Shown piece by piece: positions 17,547 through 27,518 of a stretch of DNA of 64,000 nt; position 1 is the first letter of the stretch; each line of letters opens with the position of its first letter. This DNA comes from Hominisplanchenecus_A murintestinalis. GTDB taxonomy: Bacteria > Bacillota > Clostridia > Lachnospirales > Lachnospiraceae. The notes under the pieces are model-generated. The model had not been told where the DNA came from. It did not search any database and worked only from the letters and a program-made list of their open reading frames with translations. Location: positions 78,127 through 142,126 of the forward strand of contig NZ_CALPCM010000003.1 of assembly GCF_943193015.1 (NCBI RefSeq), given 5' to 3'. Position numbers and translations under genes: made by a program.

Positions 17547-18431
17547 ATGCAACGAACGAAAGGTAGAGGGAGATTTATAGTCACTTGCCTTGCCCCCGCA
17601 GTGATTTTGTTTTTGATTTTTATGATTTATCCTACAATAGATGTGTTCCGTATGTCTATGTATAAATGGGGCGGTTACACGGCGGATAAAACTTTTGTAG
17701 GACTGCAGAATTTTCAGACGCTGTTTAAGAGTGATAAATTCTACAACTCATTCCAGAATACGGTGCTTCTGATTGTGCTTGTAACGATTGTGACATTTTC
17801 CCTGGCGCTTATCTTTGCGGCCATTTTGACAAGGGAGAAAATCAAAGGACAGAATTTTTTCAGGATTATTTTCTATATCCCGAATATTCTCTCCGTAGTT
17901 GTTATCAGTGCAATCTTCTCGGCTATTTACAGGCCGGAGGTCGGACTGCTGAATTCTTTTTTGAATCTTTTCAGAGGCGAGGAAATCCAGTGGCTGGGAA
18001 GTTCTAAAGTTGTTATGTACAGTCTTGTGATTGCTATGATCTGGCAGGCAATCGGATATTACATGGTTATGTATATGGCAAGTATGGCGAATGTATCTGA
18101 GAGCATTTATGAGTCTGCCAGTCTGGAAGGCGCAGGAAAAATCAAACAGTTTTTCTCACTGACTCTTCCGCTGGTGTGGACAAATATCAGGACGACGCTG
18201 ACGTTCTTCATTATCAGTACGATTAACATGAGCTTCCTTTTCGTAAAGGCCATGACACAGGGAAATCCAAATGGTTCTTCTCATGTATTTCTGAGTTATA
18301 TGTATCTGGAAGCATATACGAATTCCTCTTACGGATACGGTATGGCGATTGGTTCTGTCGTGTTTATATTCTCCTTTGCACTGGCAGGCATCATCAATGC
18401 TGTTACGAAGCGTGAAGAGATTGAATTTTAA
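17547..18431 (+). CDS. Sugar ABC transporter permease 1
   Basis: A 294-residue MalF-type membrane subunit with six predicted helices, starting with FIVTCLAPAVILFLIFMIYP. The cytoplasmic EAA loop reads ESIYESASLEGAGKIKQFFSLTLPLV, which contacts the ATPase. It pairs with the next permease. ATG 17547 follows GGAGATGGG. No nucleotide-binding subunit is encoded nearby. Confidence 0.93.
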   Translation: MQRTKGRGRFIVTCLAPAVILFLIFMIYPTIDVFRMSMYKWGGYTADKTFVGLQNFQTLFKSDKFYNSFQNTVLLIVLVTIVTFSLALIFAAILTREKIKGQNFFRIIFYIPNILSVVVISAIFSAIYRPEVGLLNSFLNLFRGEEIQWLGSSKVVMYSLVIAMIWQAIGYYMVMYMASMANVSESIYESASLEGAGKIKQFFSLTLPLVWTNIRTTLTFFIISTINMSFLFVKAMTQGNPNGSSHVFLSYMYLEAYTNSSYGYGMAIGSVVFIFSFALAGIINAVTKREEIEF

Positions 18432-18443
18432 GGGGGGATGGGA

Positions 18444-19337
18444 ATGAGCAAGAAAGATACAGGAGCAATCAAACAGACGTCGAAGGCGGGAAAAATCGGT
18501 ATTTATGTCGTATTAATCATTCTGGCTATTACGATTATCGTTCCTATCGCCTGGGTATTTATGGCTTCACTTAAGGAGAATGAGCAGTTTTATGGCAGTC
18601 CCTGGACACTTCCGAATGGGCTGCATTTTGAAAACTTCGTCCAGGCATGGCAGGAAGCGGACATGGGTTCTTATATGCTGAATTCTGTAATTGTAACGGC
18701 GCTCGGGATCGGGCTGTTGATTATTATTTCGCTTCCGGCGGCTTATGTTTTGGCAAGATTTAAATTTAAAACCAGCAGATTCTGGAATGTTCTTTTTATG
18801 GCAGGGTTGTTTATCAATGTGAACTACATTGTTGTGCCGATTTTCCTGATGCTTGTTGACGCAGACAGTTTTCTTCAGAGTACGCTTGGACATGGGTTCT
18901 TTTTGAACAACTTGTTTATACTGGCGCTGATTTATGCGTCTACAGCGCTTCCGTTTACCATTTATCTGCTGTCCGGATATTTTAAATCTCTGGCAAAGGA
19001 TTATGAAGAAGCAGCTTATGTGGACGGAGCAGGATACTTCAGGACAATGATTCAGGTCATTTTCCCGATGGCAAAGCCAAGTATTATCACCATTATCCTG
19101 TTTAACTTCCTGTCATTCTGGAATGAGTACATTATTTCCATGACGATGCTGACAAAACCGACGCTTAAGACGCTTCCGGTAGGTTTGATGAATCTGATGG
19201 CTGCCCAGAAATCGGCAGTGCAGTACGGAAGGATGTATGCAGGTCTGGTTCTCGTTATGCTGCCGACATTGATTTTATACATGTGCGTTCAGAAACAGTT
19301 GACAGAAGGTATGACAGTGGGCGGACTGAAAGGATAA
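18444..19337 (+). CDS. Sugar ABC transporter permease 2
   Basis: A MalG-type membrane subunit (297 residues) with the N-terminal helix IGIYVVLIILAITIIVPIAWVFMASLK and the EAA loop KDYEEAAYVDGAGYFRTMIQVIFPMAKPS. ATG 18444 is preferred over ATG 18438 because GGGGGG then lies six bases upstream. It ends with the usual GGLKG tail. Confidence 0.93.
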   Translation: MSKKDTGAIKQTSKAGKIGIYVVLIILAITIIVPIAWVFMASLKENEQFYGSPWTLPNGLHFENFVQAWQEADMGSYMLNSVIVTALGIGLLIIISLPAAYVLARFKFKTSRFWNVLFMAGLFINVNYIVVPIFLMLVDADSFLQSTLGHGFFLNNLFILALIYASTALPFTIYLLSGYFKSLAKDYEEAAYVDGAGYFRTMIQVIFPMAKPSIITIILFNFLSFWNEYIISMTMLTKPTLKTLPVGLMNLMAAQKSAVQYGRMYAGLVLVMLPTLILYMCVQKQLTEGMTVGGLKG

Positions 19338-19349
19338 GGAGGATGCGGT

Positions 19350-19529
19350 ATGAGTGAATATTCAAAGAACCTTTTAATTGGAATCCTCGCAGCAGTTGTG
19401 TTCATTGCATGTGTTGCACTGGTTGTTGTGGGACAGAGGAATATTGGTCCTACCGGACTTTTGATGATGTTAGCCGGGCTTGCAGGTCTGCTTGTCCTGC
19501 TTGGACTTTACAATAGACAATATAAGTAA
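19350..19529 (+). CDS. Small two-helix membrane protein in the glycan operon
   Basis: A 59-residue product (MSEYSKNLLIGILAAVVFI...) with two hydrophobic helices joined by GQRNIGPTG and a short basic tail NRQYK. ATG 19350 follows AAGGAGGATGCGGT. It lies 12 bases after the permease gene and 29 before the phosphorylase gene, so it is clearly part of the operon. It resembles small uncharacterised Firmicutes membrane proteins (possibly the DUF6903 group; not certain). It may be a transporter accessory subunit, which is inference. Confidence 0.8.
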   Translation: MSEYSKNLLIGILAAVVFIACVALVVVGQRNIGPTGLLMMLAGLAGLLVLLGLYNRQYK

Positions 19530-19558
19530 ATGGGAAACCATATACAGGAGGATTTTAT

Positions 19559-21715
19559 ATGAACCAGCAGAAAGGCAGGGTAACGATACCCACCGACTTA
19601 GATGTAATTCCACAGACTCTGGAACTAATGGAGGAATGGGGAGCAGATGCTATCCGCGATTGTGACGGTACAGATTTTCCAAAAGAACTCTGTGATGTAG
19701 ATGCTAAAATTTATTCCACTTATTATACCACCAGAAAAGATAATCAGTGGGCATTGGAAAATCCCGAGGAGATACAGCAGGTGTATGTCATGACGCCGTT
19801 CTATACAGCAGATGGCGATGTACTGAAAATTCATCTGATGAAGGGACTTTATCCTGATATGCTCACGCCGAACAGCAGAGATGATATCAGGCGCTGGTGG
19901 GAAGTCGTGGACCGTACTACAGGCGAAGTAGTGCCTGTGGAAAAGTGGAGCTATTCTGAGGAAGATGGTGATGTTACCATTCAGACGGAGGCTTTTCATG
20001 AATATACAGTCAGTTTCCTGGCATATATCATGTGGGATCCGGTGCATATGTACAATGCAGTGACAAATGACTGGCAGGGTGTGGAGCATCAGATTACGTT
20101 TGATGTGCGCCAGCCGAAAACTCATGATTATACGATGAAACGGCTTCGTAAATTTATTGAGGATCATCCATATGTGAATGTGCTTCGTTTTACTACATTT
20201 TTTCACCAATTCACTTTGTTGTTTGATGAGATGGCAAGGGAAAAATATGTAGACTGGTATGGGTATTCCGCGTCGGTCAGCCCATATATTCTGGAGCAGT
20301 TTGAGAAAGAGGTTGGATATAAATTCCGGCCTGAGTTTATCATTGACCAGGGCTATTATAACAACCAGTACCGTGTTCCGACAAAAGAGTTCCAGGATTT
20401 CCAGGCATTCCAGCGCCGGGAGGTTCGGAGGATTGCTAAGGAGATGGTGGACATTACCCATGAATGCGGGAAAGAGGCTATGATGTTCCTGGGTGATCAC
20501 TGGATTGGGACAGAACCATTCCTGGAGGGATTTGAAGAAATCGGACTGGATGCTATTGTGGGCAGTGTAGGGAATGGCTCTACGCTTCGGTTAATTAGTG
20601 ATATCAAGGGCGTGAAATATACCGAAGGACGCCTTCTCCCGTATTTCTTCCCGGACGTGTTTCATGAAGGGGGAGACCCGGTAAAAGAGGCAAAGATTAA
20701 CTGGGTAACTGCAAGGCGGGCTATCCTGCGTAAGCCAATTGACCGTATCGGATACGGCGGATACTTAAAACTTGCGCTGGATTTCCCAGAATTTATTGAT
20801 TACGTAAAATCTGTCACAGATGAGTTCCGTACGCTGTATGACAATATTAAGGGATGTGTTCCTTATTGTGTGAAGAAAGTAGCTGTATTGAACTGCTGGG
20901 GTAAGATGCGCGCCTGGGGAAATCATATGGTACATCATGCGCTTTATCAGAAAGAGAACTATTTCTACGCGGGAGTTGTAGAGGCGCTTTCCGGCGCTCC
21001 GTTTGATGTGAAGTTTATCAGTTTCCAGGATATTCTGGATGATGCAAAGCTTTTGGATGACATTGATGTTATCATTAATGTAGGCGATGCAGATACAGCC
21101 CATACAGGCGGTGAATGGTGGGTAAATCCTGAAATTTCAGCAGCTGTTCGGAAATTTGTCTATAACGGCGGCGGCTTTATCGGTATCGGTGAACCGACGG
21201 CACATCAGGCAAACGGCCACTTCTTCCAGCTTGCAAATGTGCTGGGCGTGGAGGAAGAGACAGGTTTCACACTTGGGTATGATAAGTATAATTGGGAGAG
21301 TCATGAGCACTTTATCACAGAAGACAGCAGCGATGAGATTGATTTTGGCGAGAACTTAAAGAGCATTTATGCACTGGAGGGAGCGAAGATCCTGGTACAG
21401 AAAGGCAAGAGAGTACGCCTGGCTGTAAATGAATTTGGAAAAGGACGCGCCGTATATATGTGCGGTCTGCCTTACAGCTTTGAAAACAGCCGTATGTTGT
21501 ATCGGTCTATCCTGTGGAGTTCCCATGATGAGGAGCATCTGTATAAGTGGTTCAGCTCAAATTACAATGTAGAAGTTCATGCTTATGTGGAAAACGGGAA
21601 ATACTGTGTAGTCAATAATACGTATGAGCCGCAGGAGACAACGGTCTATCGTGGCGACGGTTCCAGTTTTGAATTGAAGATGGAAGCAAACGAAATCATA
21701 TGGTATGAGATGTAG
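19559..21715 (+). CDS. GH112 1,3-beta-galactosyl-N-acetylhexosamine phosphorylase
   Basis: This cytoplasmic enzyme cleaves galacto-N-biose (Gal-beta1,3-GalNAc) and/or lacto-N-biose with phosphate, giving galactose 1-phosphate and a free N-acetylhexosamine. The 718-residue protein matches GH112 throughout: a TIM-barrel N-terminal part with DHWIGTEPFLEG, where D313 is at the position of the catalytic acid of the B. longum enzyme, then a glutaminase-like middle domain and a small C-terminal beta domain. GH112 also includes galactosyl-rhamnose phosphorylases, but the adjacent NahK-like kinase favours HexNAc substrates. GGAGG lies eight bases before ATG 19559. Confidence 0.95.
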   Translation: MNQQKGRVTIPTDLDVIPQTLELMEEWGADAIRDCDGTDFPKELCDVDAKIYSTYYTTRKDNQWALENPEEIQQVYVMTPFYTADGDVLKIHLMKGLYPDMLTPNSRDDIRRWWEVVDRTTGEVVPVEKWSYSEEDGDVTIQTEAFHEYTVSFLAYIMWDPVHMYNAVTNDWQGVEHQITFDVRQPKTHDYTMKRLRKFIEDHPYVNVLRFTTFFHQFTLLFDEMAREKYVDWYGYSASVSPYILEQFEKEVGYKFRPEFIIDQGYYNNQYRVPTKEFQDFQAFQRREVRRIAKEMVDITHECGKEAMMFLGDHWIGTEPFLEGFEEIGLDAIVGSVGNGSTLRLISDIKGVKYTEGRLLPYFFPDVFHEGGDPVKEAKINWVTARRAILRKPIDRIGYGGYLKLALDFPEFIDYVKSVTDEFRTLYDNIKGCVPYCVKKVAVLNCWGKMRAWGNHMVHHALYQKENYFYAGVVEALSGAPFDVKFISFQDILDDAKLLDDIDVIINVGDADTAHTGGEWWVNPEISAAVRKFVYNGGGFIGIGEPTAHQANGHFFQLANVLGVEEETGFTLGYDKYNWESHEHFITEDSSDEIDFGENLKSIYALEGAKILVQKGKRVRLAVNEFGKGRAVYMCGLPYSFENSRMLYRSILWSSHDEEHLYKWFSSNYNVEVHAYVENGKYCVVNNTYEPQETTVYRGDGSSFELKMEANEIIWYEM

Positions 21716-21815
21716 CGTAGGCTGAATAGCCACAAGGGGGCAGGGACTGCGGTTCCTGCCCTTTGTAGAAGAGACAGAAAAGACGACGCGGCAATGCGTT
21801 AAGAAGGGGGAAAAA

Positions 21816-22745
21816 ATGAAGAAACCAGTGTTAGTGATTATGGCGGCAGGCATGGGAAGCCGTTACGGGGGGCTTAAGCAGATTGACCCGATTGATAATG
21901 AAGGGCATATTATCATTGACTTTTCCATTTATGATGCTATCCGGGCAGGATTTGAGAAAGTCGTGTTTATTATTAAGAAAGAAAATGAAGCGGACTTTAA
22001 AGCGGTGATTGGCGACAGGATGCAGAAGCATATAGAGGTAGAATATGTATATCAGGAGCTGACGAATCTGCCAGAGGGATATTCCGTGCCGGAAGGACGT
22101 GTGAAACCATATGGAACAGGACATGCAATCCTGAGCTGCCTGAATGCTATCGATGGTCCGTTTGCTGTAATCAATGCAGATGATTATTACGGAAAGAACG
22201 CATATCAGATGATTTACGATTATCTGGCAAACCATGAGGATGACGACAAATACCGCTATGCAATGGTGGGATATATCCTGGAAAATACATTGACTGACAA
22301 CGGGCATGTGGCAAGGGGAGTATGTGTGACGGATGAGAAGAACTTCCTGACGGATATCAACGAGCGTACACGCATTGAGCGCAGAGCCGACGGAACGGCA
22401 GCCTATACAGAAGATGAAGGGGCAACCTGGACGACAATTCCGGCGGGCAGTATCGTATCTATGAATCTCTGGGGATTTTCTGCAAGCCTTTTAAAAGAAC
22501 TGAAAGAGAGATTTCCAAAGTTCCTTGAAGCAAATATGGCTTCTAATCCGCTGAAATGTGAATTTTTCCTTCCCTCGGTCGTAAATGAGCTGTTGGATGA
22601 AGGAAAAGCTACTGTAGAAGTGTTAGAATCTGCGGATCGGTGGTACGGCGTGACCTACAAAGAGGATAAAGAGTTTGTCGTAAACGCAATTAAGGGATTG
22701 AAAGACAGTGGGTTATATCCACAGCACTTATGGGAGGAAAAGTAA
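21816..22745 (+). CDS. Sugar-1-phosphate nucleotidyltransferase of the GH112 operon
   Basis: A 309-residue NTP-transferase. The N-terminus has the nucleotide-binding signature VIMAAGMGSRYGGLKQID, and VINADDYYGKNAY holds the metal-binding aspartates. PYGTGHAILSC is the uracil/sugar region seen in UTP-type enzymes. In Bifidobacterium the equivalent operon has a GalT-like transferase at this point; here this protein probably converts galactose 1-phosphate and/or HexNAc 1-phosphate to the UDP-sugar directly with UTP. Substrate is inference. It stops one base before the kinase start. A GC-rich stem (about 21732-21766) precedes it. Confidence 0.82.
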   Translation: MKKPVLVIMAAGMGSRYGGLKQIDPIDNEGHIIIDFSIYDAIRAGFEKVVFIIKKENEADFKAVIGDRMQKHIEVEYVYQELTNLPEGYSVPEGRVKPYGTGHAILSCLNAIDGPFAVINADDYYGKNAYQMIYDYLANHEDDDKYRYAMVGYILENTLTDNGHVARGVCVTDEKNFLTDINERTRIERRADGTAAYTEDEGATWTTIPAGSIVSMNLWGFSASLLKELKERFPKFLEANMASNPLKCEFFLPSVVNELLDEGKATVEVLESADRWYGVTYKEDKEFVVNAIKGLKDSGLYPQHLWEEK

Positions 22746-22746
22746 A

Positions 22747-23862
22747 ATGGAGAGAAATGAGAAATGCAAAGCGATTGAAGAGGCAGTTCAGCAGTTTGCT
22801 TTAGAAGGCACCGTGGAAACTTATGAGCCGTATGGAAGCGGGCATATCAATGATACATACCGTGTGACCTGCCGCCTGGAAGATGGTTCTACGAAATATT
22901 ATATCCTTCAGCGCATGAATAAAGAGATTTTTACAAAACCGGTAGAACTGATGGAAAACGTTGTAAATGTAACTTCTTACCTTCGTAAAATTATCATTGA
23001 GAAAGGCGGAAATCCGGAGAGGGAAACGTTAAACATCATCCTGACAAAAGATGGAAAGAACTTTTATGTGGACAGCATCGGAGAATATTGGAGAGTTTAT
23101 GTCTTTATTGAAGATGCATTCAGCTATGATGCAGTAGAAAAACCGGAAGATTTCTATGCGAGTGCGCTGGCATTTGGAGATTTTCAGAGCCTTCTGGCTG
23201 ACTATCCGGCTGAGACGCTTCATGAGACTATTGAGGGATTCCATGACACAAAGAAGAGATTTGCCAGATTTAAAGAAGTGCTGGCAGCCGATGTGATGGG
23301 AAGGGCGGCTTCCGTACAGAAAGAAATCCAGTTTGTACTTGACCATGAAGAGACAGCAAATATATTGGGAGATCTGCAGGCGGCAGGGGAACTTCCTCTG
23401 CGTGTAACCCACAACGACACGAAGCTCAACAATATCATGATTGATAAGGCGACAGGAAAGGGTCTGTGCGTTATCGATTTGGATACTGTTATGCCGGGAT
23501 TGGCTATTAATGACTTTGGTGACAGCATCCGTTTTGGTGCAAGCACTGCTGCTGAGGATGAGATAGATTTGGACAAAGTAACCTGCAGCATGGACTTGTT
23601 TGATATTTACACAAAAGGATTTATTGAGGGATGTAAGGGAAGCCTTACGGCAAAAGAAATTGAGATGCTTCCGATGGGCGCAAAAGTTATGACTTATGAG
23701 TGCGGCATGCGCTTCCTGACGGATTATCTGGAGGGCGATGTATACTTCAAAATACACAGAGAAAACCATAACTTAGACCGTGCAAGAACCCAGTTCAAAT
23801 TGGTAGCCGATATGGAAGCAAAATGGGAGACAATGAAAGAAATTGTTGCTAAGTATGCGTAA
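22747..23862 (+). CDS. N-acetylhexosamine 1-kinase (NahK-like)
   Basis: A 371-residue kinase of the aminoglycoside/choline phosphotransferase fold. VTHNDTKLNNIMID is the catalytic loop and CVIDLDTVMPG the metal-binding D-x-D. The N-terminal lobe begins with EPYGSGHINDTYRV. NahK (LnpB) phosphorylates GlcNAc and GalNAc at C1 after the GH112 step. The start at ATG 22747 follows GGGAGGAAAAGTAA and nearly abuts the upstream stop. Confidence 0.9.
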   Translation: MERNEKCKAIEEAVQQFALEGTVETYEPYGSGHINDTYRVTCRLEDGSTKYYILQRMNKEIFTKPVELMENVVNVTSYLRKIIIEKGGNPERETLNIILTKDGKNFYVDSIGEYWRVYVFIEDAFSYDAVEKPEDFYASALAFGDFQSLLADYPAETLHETIEGFHDTKKRFARFKEVLAADVMGRAASVQKEIQFVLDHEETANILGDLQAAGELPLRVTHNDTKLNNIMIDKATGKGLCVIDLDTVMPGLAINDFGDSIRFGASTAAEDEIDLDKVTCSMDLFDIYTKGFIEGCKGSLTAKEIEMLPMGAKVMTYECGMRFLTDYLEGDVYFKIHRENHNLDRARTQFKLVADMEAKWETMKEIVAKYA

Positions 23863-23927
23863 GTGCGTTATAGTAAAAATGGAACGTTACAGACGTAAAC
23901 GATTATGGTTTTAAAGGAGGATTTCAG

Positions 23928-24947
23928 ATGTCAATTTTAGTTACAGGCGGTGCAGGGTATATTGGAAGCCATACATGTATCGAGCTGCTGAATGCAGGAT
24001 ATGAAGTAGTCGTGCTGGACAACCTCTATAATTCCAGCGAGAAAGCGCTGGAGCGTGTAGAGCAGATTACCGGAAAGAAAGTGACTTTCTATAAAGCAGA
24101 CATTCTTGATAAAGAAGCAATGAATGAGATTTTCGATAAAGAGGATATTGATTCCGTTATTCATTTTGCAGGCCTGAAAGCTGTTGGTGAGTCCGTGGCT
24201 AAGCCTTTGGAGTATTACCACAACAATATGACCGGAACATTTAATCTCTGTGATGTGATGAGAAACCACGGCGTGAAGAAAATCATTTTCAGCTCTTCCG
24301 CTACTGTTTATGGTGATCCGGCGTTTATTCCGATTACAGAGGAATGTCCGAAGGGGCAGATTACAAACCCATACGGACAGACAAAGGGAATGCTGGAGCA
24401 GGTATTGACAGATCTTCATATTTCAGATCCTGAGTGGAATGTGGTACTGCTTCGTTACTTCAACCCGATTGGGGCACATAAGAGCGGCACCATCGGCGAA
24501 GACCCGAAAGGAATCCCGAACAATCTGGTTCCGTACATTGCGCAGGTGGCAGTCGGAAAGAGGGAATGCCTGGGTGTATTCGGAAATAATTACGATACCC
24601 ATGATGGTACAGGCGTGCGTGATTATATCCATGTCGTAGACCTGGCAAGAGGACATGTGAAAGCGCTGCAGAAATTCCAGGATGAGCCGAACGTATATAT
24701 CTATAATCTGGGAACAGGAAACGGCTACAGCGTACTGGATGTGCTTCATGCGTTTGAGAAAGCCTGCGGAAAGAAGCTTCCTTATGAAGTTAAGGAGCGC
24801 CGCCCGGGAGATATCGCTACCTGTTATGCAGATCCTGCAAAAGCGAAGGCTGAACTCGGCTGGGAGGCAGAGTATGGCATTGAGGAGATGTGTGAGGATT
24901 CCTGGAGATGGCAGAGCCAGAATCCGGACGGATACAATACAAAATAA
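23928..24947 (+). CDS. galE: UDP-glucose 4-epimerase
   Basis: GalE interconverts UDP-galactose and UDP-glucose (some also the GlcNAc/GalNAc forms). The 339-residue short-chain dehydrogenase-type protein has the NAD loop [32 protein letters not shown] with the catalytic serine, YGQTKGMLE with Tyr and Lys, and [20 protein letters not shown] precedes the ATG. As last gene of the operon it feeds galactose from the phosphorolysis into glycolysis. Confidence 0.96.
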   Translation: MSILVTGGAGYIGSHTCIELLNAGYEVVVLDNLYNSSEKALERVEQITGKKVTFYKADILDKEAMNEIFDKEDIDSVIHFAGLKAVGESVAKPLEYYHNNMTGTFNLCDVMRNHGVKKIIFSSSATVYGDPAFIPITEECPKGQITNPYGQTKGMLEQVLTDLHISDPEWNVVLLRYFNPIGAHKSGTIGEDPKGIPNNLVPYIAQVAVGKRECLGVFGNNYDTHDGTGVRDYIHVVDLARGHVKALQKFQDEPNVYIYNLGTGNGYSVLDVLHAFEKACGKKLPYEVKERRPGDIATCYADPAKAKAELGWEAEYGIEEMCEDSWRWQSQNPDGYNTK

Positions 24948-24963
24948 AGGATGGGTAAAAATG

Positions 24964-25001
24964 GGGAACTGCTTCTGTGTATGAAGCGGTTCCCTGTTTT
25001 T
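24964..25001. terminator. Bidirectional terminator between galE and aroE
   Basis: A 12-bp stem GGGAACTGCTTC / GAAGCGGTTCCC (24964-24975, 24983-24994; one T-G pair) is followed by TGTTTTT, and the left flank gives a T tract on the other strand. It serves two convergent genes. Confidence 0.9.
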
Positions 25002-25010
25002 GGGTGTAGA

Positions 25011-25883
25011 TTAGAAATTAGAAGGAGTAAAATAAGCCTGTTTGATTGCGTTTATCGGCATTTCTTTTCCGGTCCACAGACGAAAAGCTTCGGCGCCCTG
25101 GAAGAGCAGCATGTACAGTCCGTTAAAAGTGGGGCAGCCTTTGGCTTGCGCCATCTGCAGCAGCCGCGTTTTTCGGGGATTGTAAATGATATCCGATACG
25201 ATTAATTCCGGGTGGAGCAGGGAACCGTCTGAAAGGATACATTCAGATTCGTGGGGAGCCATGCCTACGGAAGTACCGTTTGTGAGAATGGCGCTTTCAC
25301 GCAGGCACTTTTCGAGGGATGAGGAATCTGCCAGGTCATAAAGCCTGGTGCGGCAAGATGTATTTGCATTGATGGTGTCGGCCAGCCTGACGGCATGTTC
25401 CCAGGAGCGTCCATTCCGGTTAAAGATATTCAGGGTTTTTACACCGTCCAGGGCAGCTTGTACAGCGATGGCGGTAGAGGCGCCTCCTGCCCCCAAAAGC
25501 GTCATTTCTTTTCCGATGATATCGAATCCTGCTTCTTTTACGGACATCATATAGCCGATGCCGTCCGTGTTATGCCCAATCAGGATACCGTTTTCGTTGA
25601 CAACAGTGTTTACCGCTCTAATCATCTGTGCGGCTGGGGAAAGGCTGTCGCACAGTTCACACATGCGTTGTTTATCCGGCATAGTGCAGTTCCATCCCCT
25701 GGCGCCGAGGGTGCGCAGCCCGTGTACGGCGTCAGCCAGTGAATCTACTCCTACGTCAAAACAGAGATAAGAATAATCAAGTCCCAGAAGCCCGAAAGCC
25801 TTGTTGTGCATCAGCGGCGAAATGCTGTGGGATACAGGGCTTCCGAGCAGCCCTGTGAGTTTTGTATGTCCTGTGATTTCCAT
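25011..25883 (-). CDS. aroE: Shikimate dehydrogenase
   Basis: AroE reduces 3-dehydroshikimate to shikimate with NADPH. The 290-residue protein has the substrate motif LLGSPVSHSISPLMHNKAF, the loop GWNCTMPDKQRM with the catalytic lysine, NTVVNENGILIGHNTDGIGYM, the cofactor loop LLGAGGASTAIAVQA and FNRNGR. Some AroE homologues act on quinate, which cannot be excluded. It stands alone, without other aromatic-pathway genes. AGGAGG precedes the start. Confidence 0.93.
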   Translation of the reverse strand: MEITGHTKLTGLLGSPVSHSISPLMHNKAFGLLGLDYSYLCFDVGVDSLADAVHGLRTLGARGWNCTMPDKQRMCELCDSLSPAAQMIRAVNTVVNENGILIGHNTDGIGYMMSVKEAGFDIIGKEMTLLGAGGASTAIAVQAALDGVKTLNIFNRNGRSWEHAVRLADTINANTSCRTRLYDLADSSSLEKCLRESAILTNGTSVGMAPHESECILSDGSLLHPELIVSDIIYNPRKTRLLQMAQAKGCPTFNGLYMLLFQGAEAFRLWTGKEMPINAIKQAYFTPSNF

Positions 25884-26114
25884 TGTATGCTTTACCTCCT
25901 GTATTTACAGATATTTTAAAGCAGCGGGGACAGGGTGTCAATGGATAGTATATGAATGGTTACAGTGAAGCCAAAGACTGAACTGTAACTATTTGTGTAT
26001 AAAATGTTTACTTTGTATGGGAAAATTCAGGCGGGTATGGTAAAATGAAAACATTGTGATAAAAGGATGCCGTGTATAAAGGATACACGGGATAAGATAC
26101 AGGGAGGAATTTTT

Positions 26115-27509
26115 ATGCAGGAAATTAAATGTCCCAAATGCGGCGAGTTATTTCAGGTGGATGAGTCGGGCTATGCCGCGATTGTGAAACAGGTCAGGGA
26201 TAAGGAGTTTGGAAAAGAAATACGCGAGCGTGAGGCGCAGTTTAAGACGGAGAGGGAAGCGGCTGTAAAGCTGGCGCAGGCGGAAACGGAAAAGACTTTG
26301 CAGGAAAAGTTTGCAGAGCAGGAAAGGAAGATTGTAGAACTTGAGAAAAAAGTACAGGCTGAGAATGAGGCAAAAAAACTGGAGGTAGCGAAGGCGCTTT
26401 CAGAAAAAGAAAGCGAAATCGCCAGGCTTCAGGCAAAGATAGAAGCGGAGGGAAGTGCAAAGAAACTGGCAGTGGCCGAAGCAGTTTCTAAAAAGGAAAA
26501 GGAAATTGCCGAACTGCGGGCAAAAATAGAGTCAGAGAGCAGTGCAAAAAAATTGGCGGTAGCGGAGGCAGTTTCGGAAAAGGAGAAAGAGATTGCAAGT
26601 AAAGAGAAGAGGATTTATGAGCTGAAAAGCAAGATTGAGAATCAGGAAACGGAGAGACAGCTGAAAGAGCAGTCTCTGAAAGAGAGCTACGAGAAGCAGC
26701 TGGAGATGAAGGAAGAACAGATTAGCTATTATAAGGATTTCAAGGCACGCCAGTCGACAAAGATGGTAGGGGAAAGCCTGGAACAGCACTGTGAAATAGA
26801 GTTTAACAGGCTTCGTGCCACGGCGTTTCCCAGTGCGTATTTTGAGAAGGATAATGATGCGAGGACAGGGAGCAAGGGCGATTTCATTTACCGGGAAGCA
26901 GACCCTGATGGGACAGAATTTATTTCGGTGATGTTTGAGATGAAAAATGAGATGGATGAAACCGCAACGAAGAAAAAGAATGAGGATTTCCTGAAAGAAC
27001 TGGATAAAGACAGGAAAGAGAAAGGATGCGAATATGCGGTGTTGGTATCGCTTCTGGAAGCGGATAATGAGTTGTACAATTCCGGGATTGTGGATATGTC
27101 CCACCGCTATCAGAAAATGTATGTGATACGCCCCCAGTTTTTCATTCCGATGATTACTTTGCTTCGGAATGCGGCATTGAACTCGCTGAAGTACAGGCAG
27201 GAGCTTGCCGTCATCAGGAACCAGAATATTGATATTTCACGGTTTGAAGATGATATGAACGATTTTAAAGAGAAGTTTGCCAGGAATTACAGGCTGGCAA
27301 GTGAGAAATTCCAGACGGCAATTAAAGAGATTGATAAGACAATAGACCATTTGCAGAAAACGAAAGAGGCGCTGCTTTCGTCTGAGAACAATCTACGTCT
27401 GGCAAATAATAAAGCGGAAGAGCTGAGCATTAAACGGCTGACACGCAAAAATCCAACAATGGCGGCTAAATTTGCCGAGCTTGAAGAGAAAAAGAGAGGG
27501 GAAGAATAG
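26115..27509 (+). CDS. DUF2130 coiled-coil protein with zinc-ribbon start
   Basis: A 464-residue protein. The first residues contain a half zinc ribbon CPKCGELF. A very long charged coiled coil follows (about 30-210) including three 29-residue repeats from residue 86 (AKKLxVAxAxSxKExEIA; bases 26370-26456, 26457-26543, 26544-26630). The C-terminal DUF2130 domain (about 225-390; [57 protein letters not shown]) has a restriction-endonuclease-like pattern of acidic and lysine residues, as in RmuC-like proteins. Function is unknown. AGGGAGG precedes ATG 26115. Confidence 0.85.
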   Translation: MQEIKCPKCGELFQVDESGYAAIVKQVRDKEFGKEIREREAQFKTEREAAVKLAQAETEKTLQEKFAEQERKIVELEKKVQAENEAKKLEVAKALSEKESEIARLQAKIEAEGSAKKLAVAEAVSKKEKEIAELRAKIESESSAKKLAVAEAVSEKEKEIASKEKRIYELKSKIENQETERQLKEQSLKESYEKQLEMKEEQISYYKDFKARQSTKMVGESLEQHCEIEFNRLRATAFPSAYFEKDNDARTGSKGDFIYREADPDGTEFISVMFEMKNEMDETATKKKNEDFLKELDKDRKEKGCEYAVLVSLLEADNELYNSGIVDMSHRYQKMYVIRPQFFIPMITLLRNAALNSLKYRQELAVIRNQNIDISRFEDDMNDFKEKFARNYRLASEKFQTAIKEIDKTIDHLQKTKEALLSSENNLRLANNKAEELSIKRLTRKNPTMAAKFAELEEKKRGEE

Positions 27510-27518
27510 GAGACGGTC

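Noticed and set aside
19625..20500. Minus-strand open frame of 291 codons
   Set aside because: Antisense to the GH112 gene, no recognisable family and no start context.
21732..21766. GC-rich stem between the phosphorylase and nucleotidyltransferase genes as a terminator
   Set aside because: No T tract follows, so it is more likely an RNA processing or stabilising hairpin.
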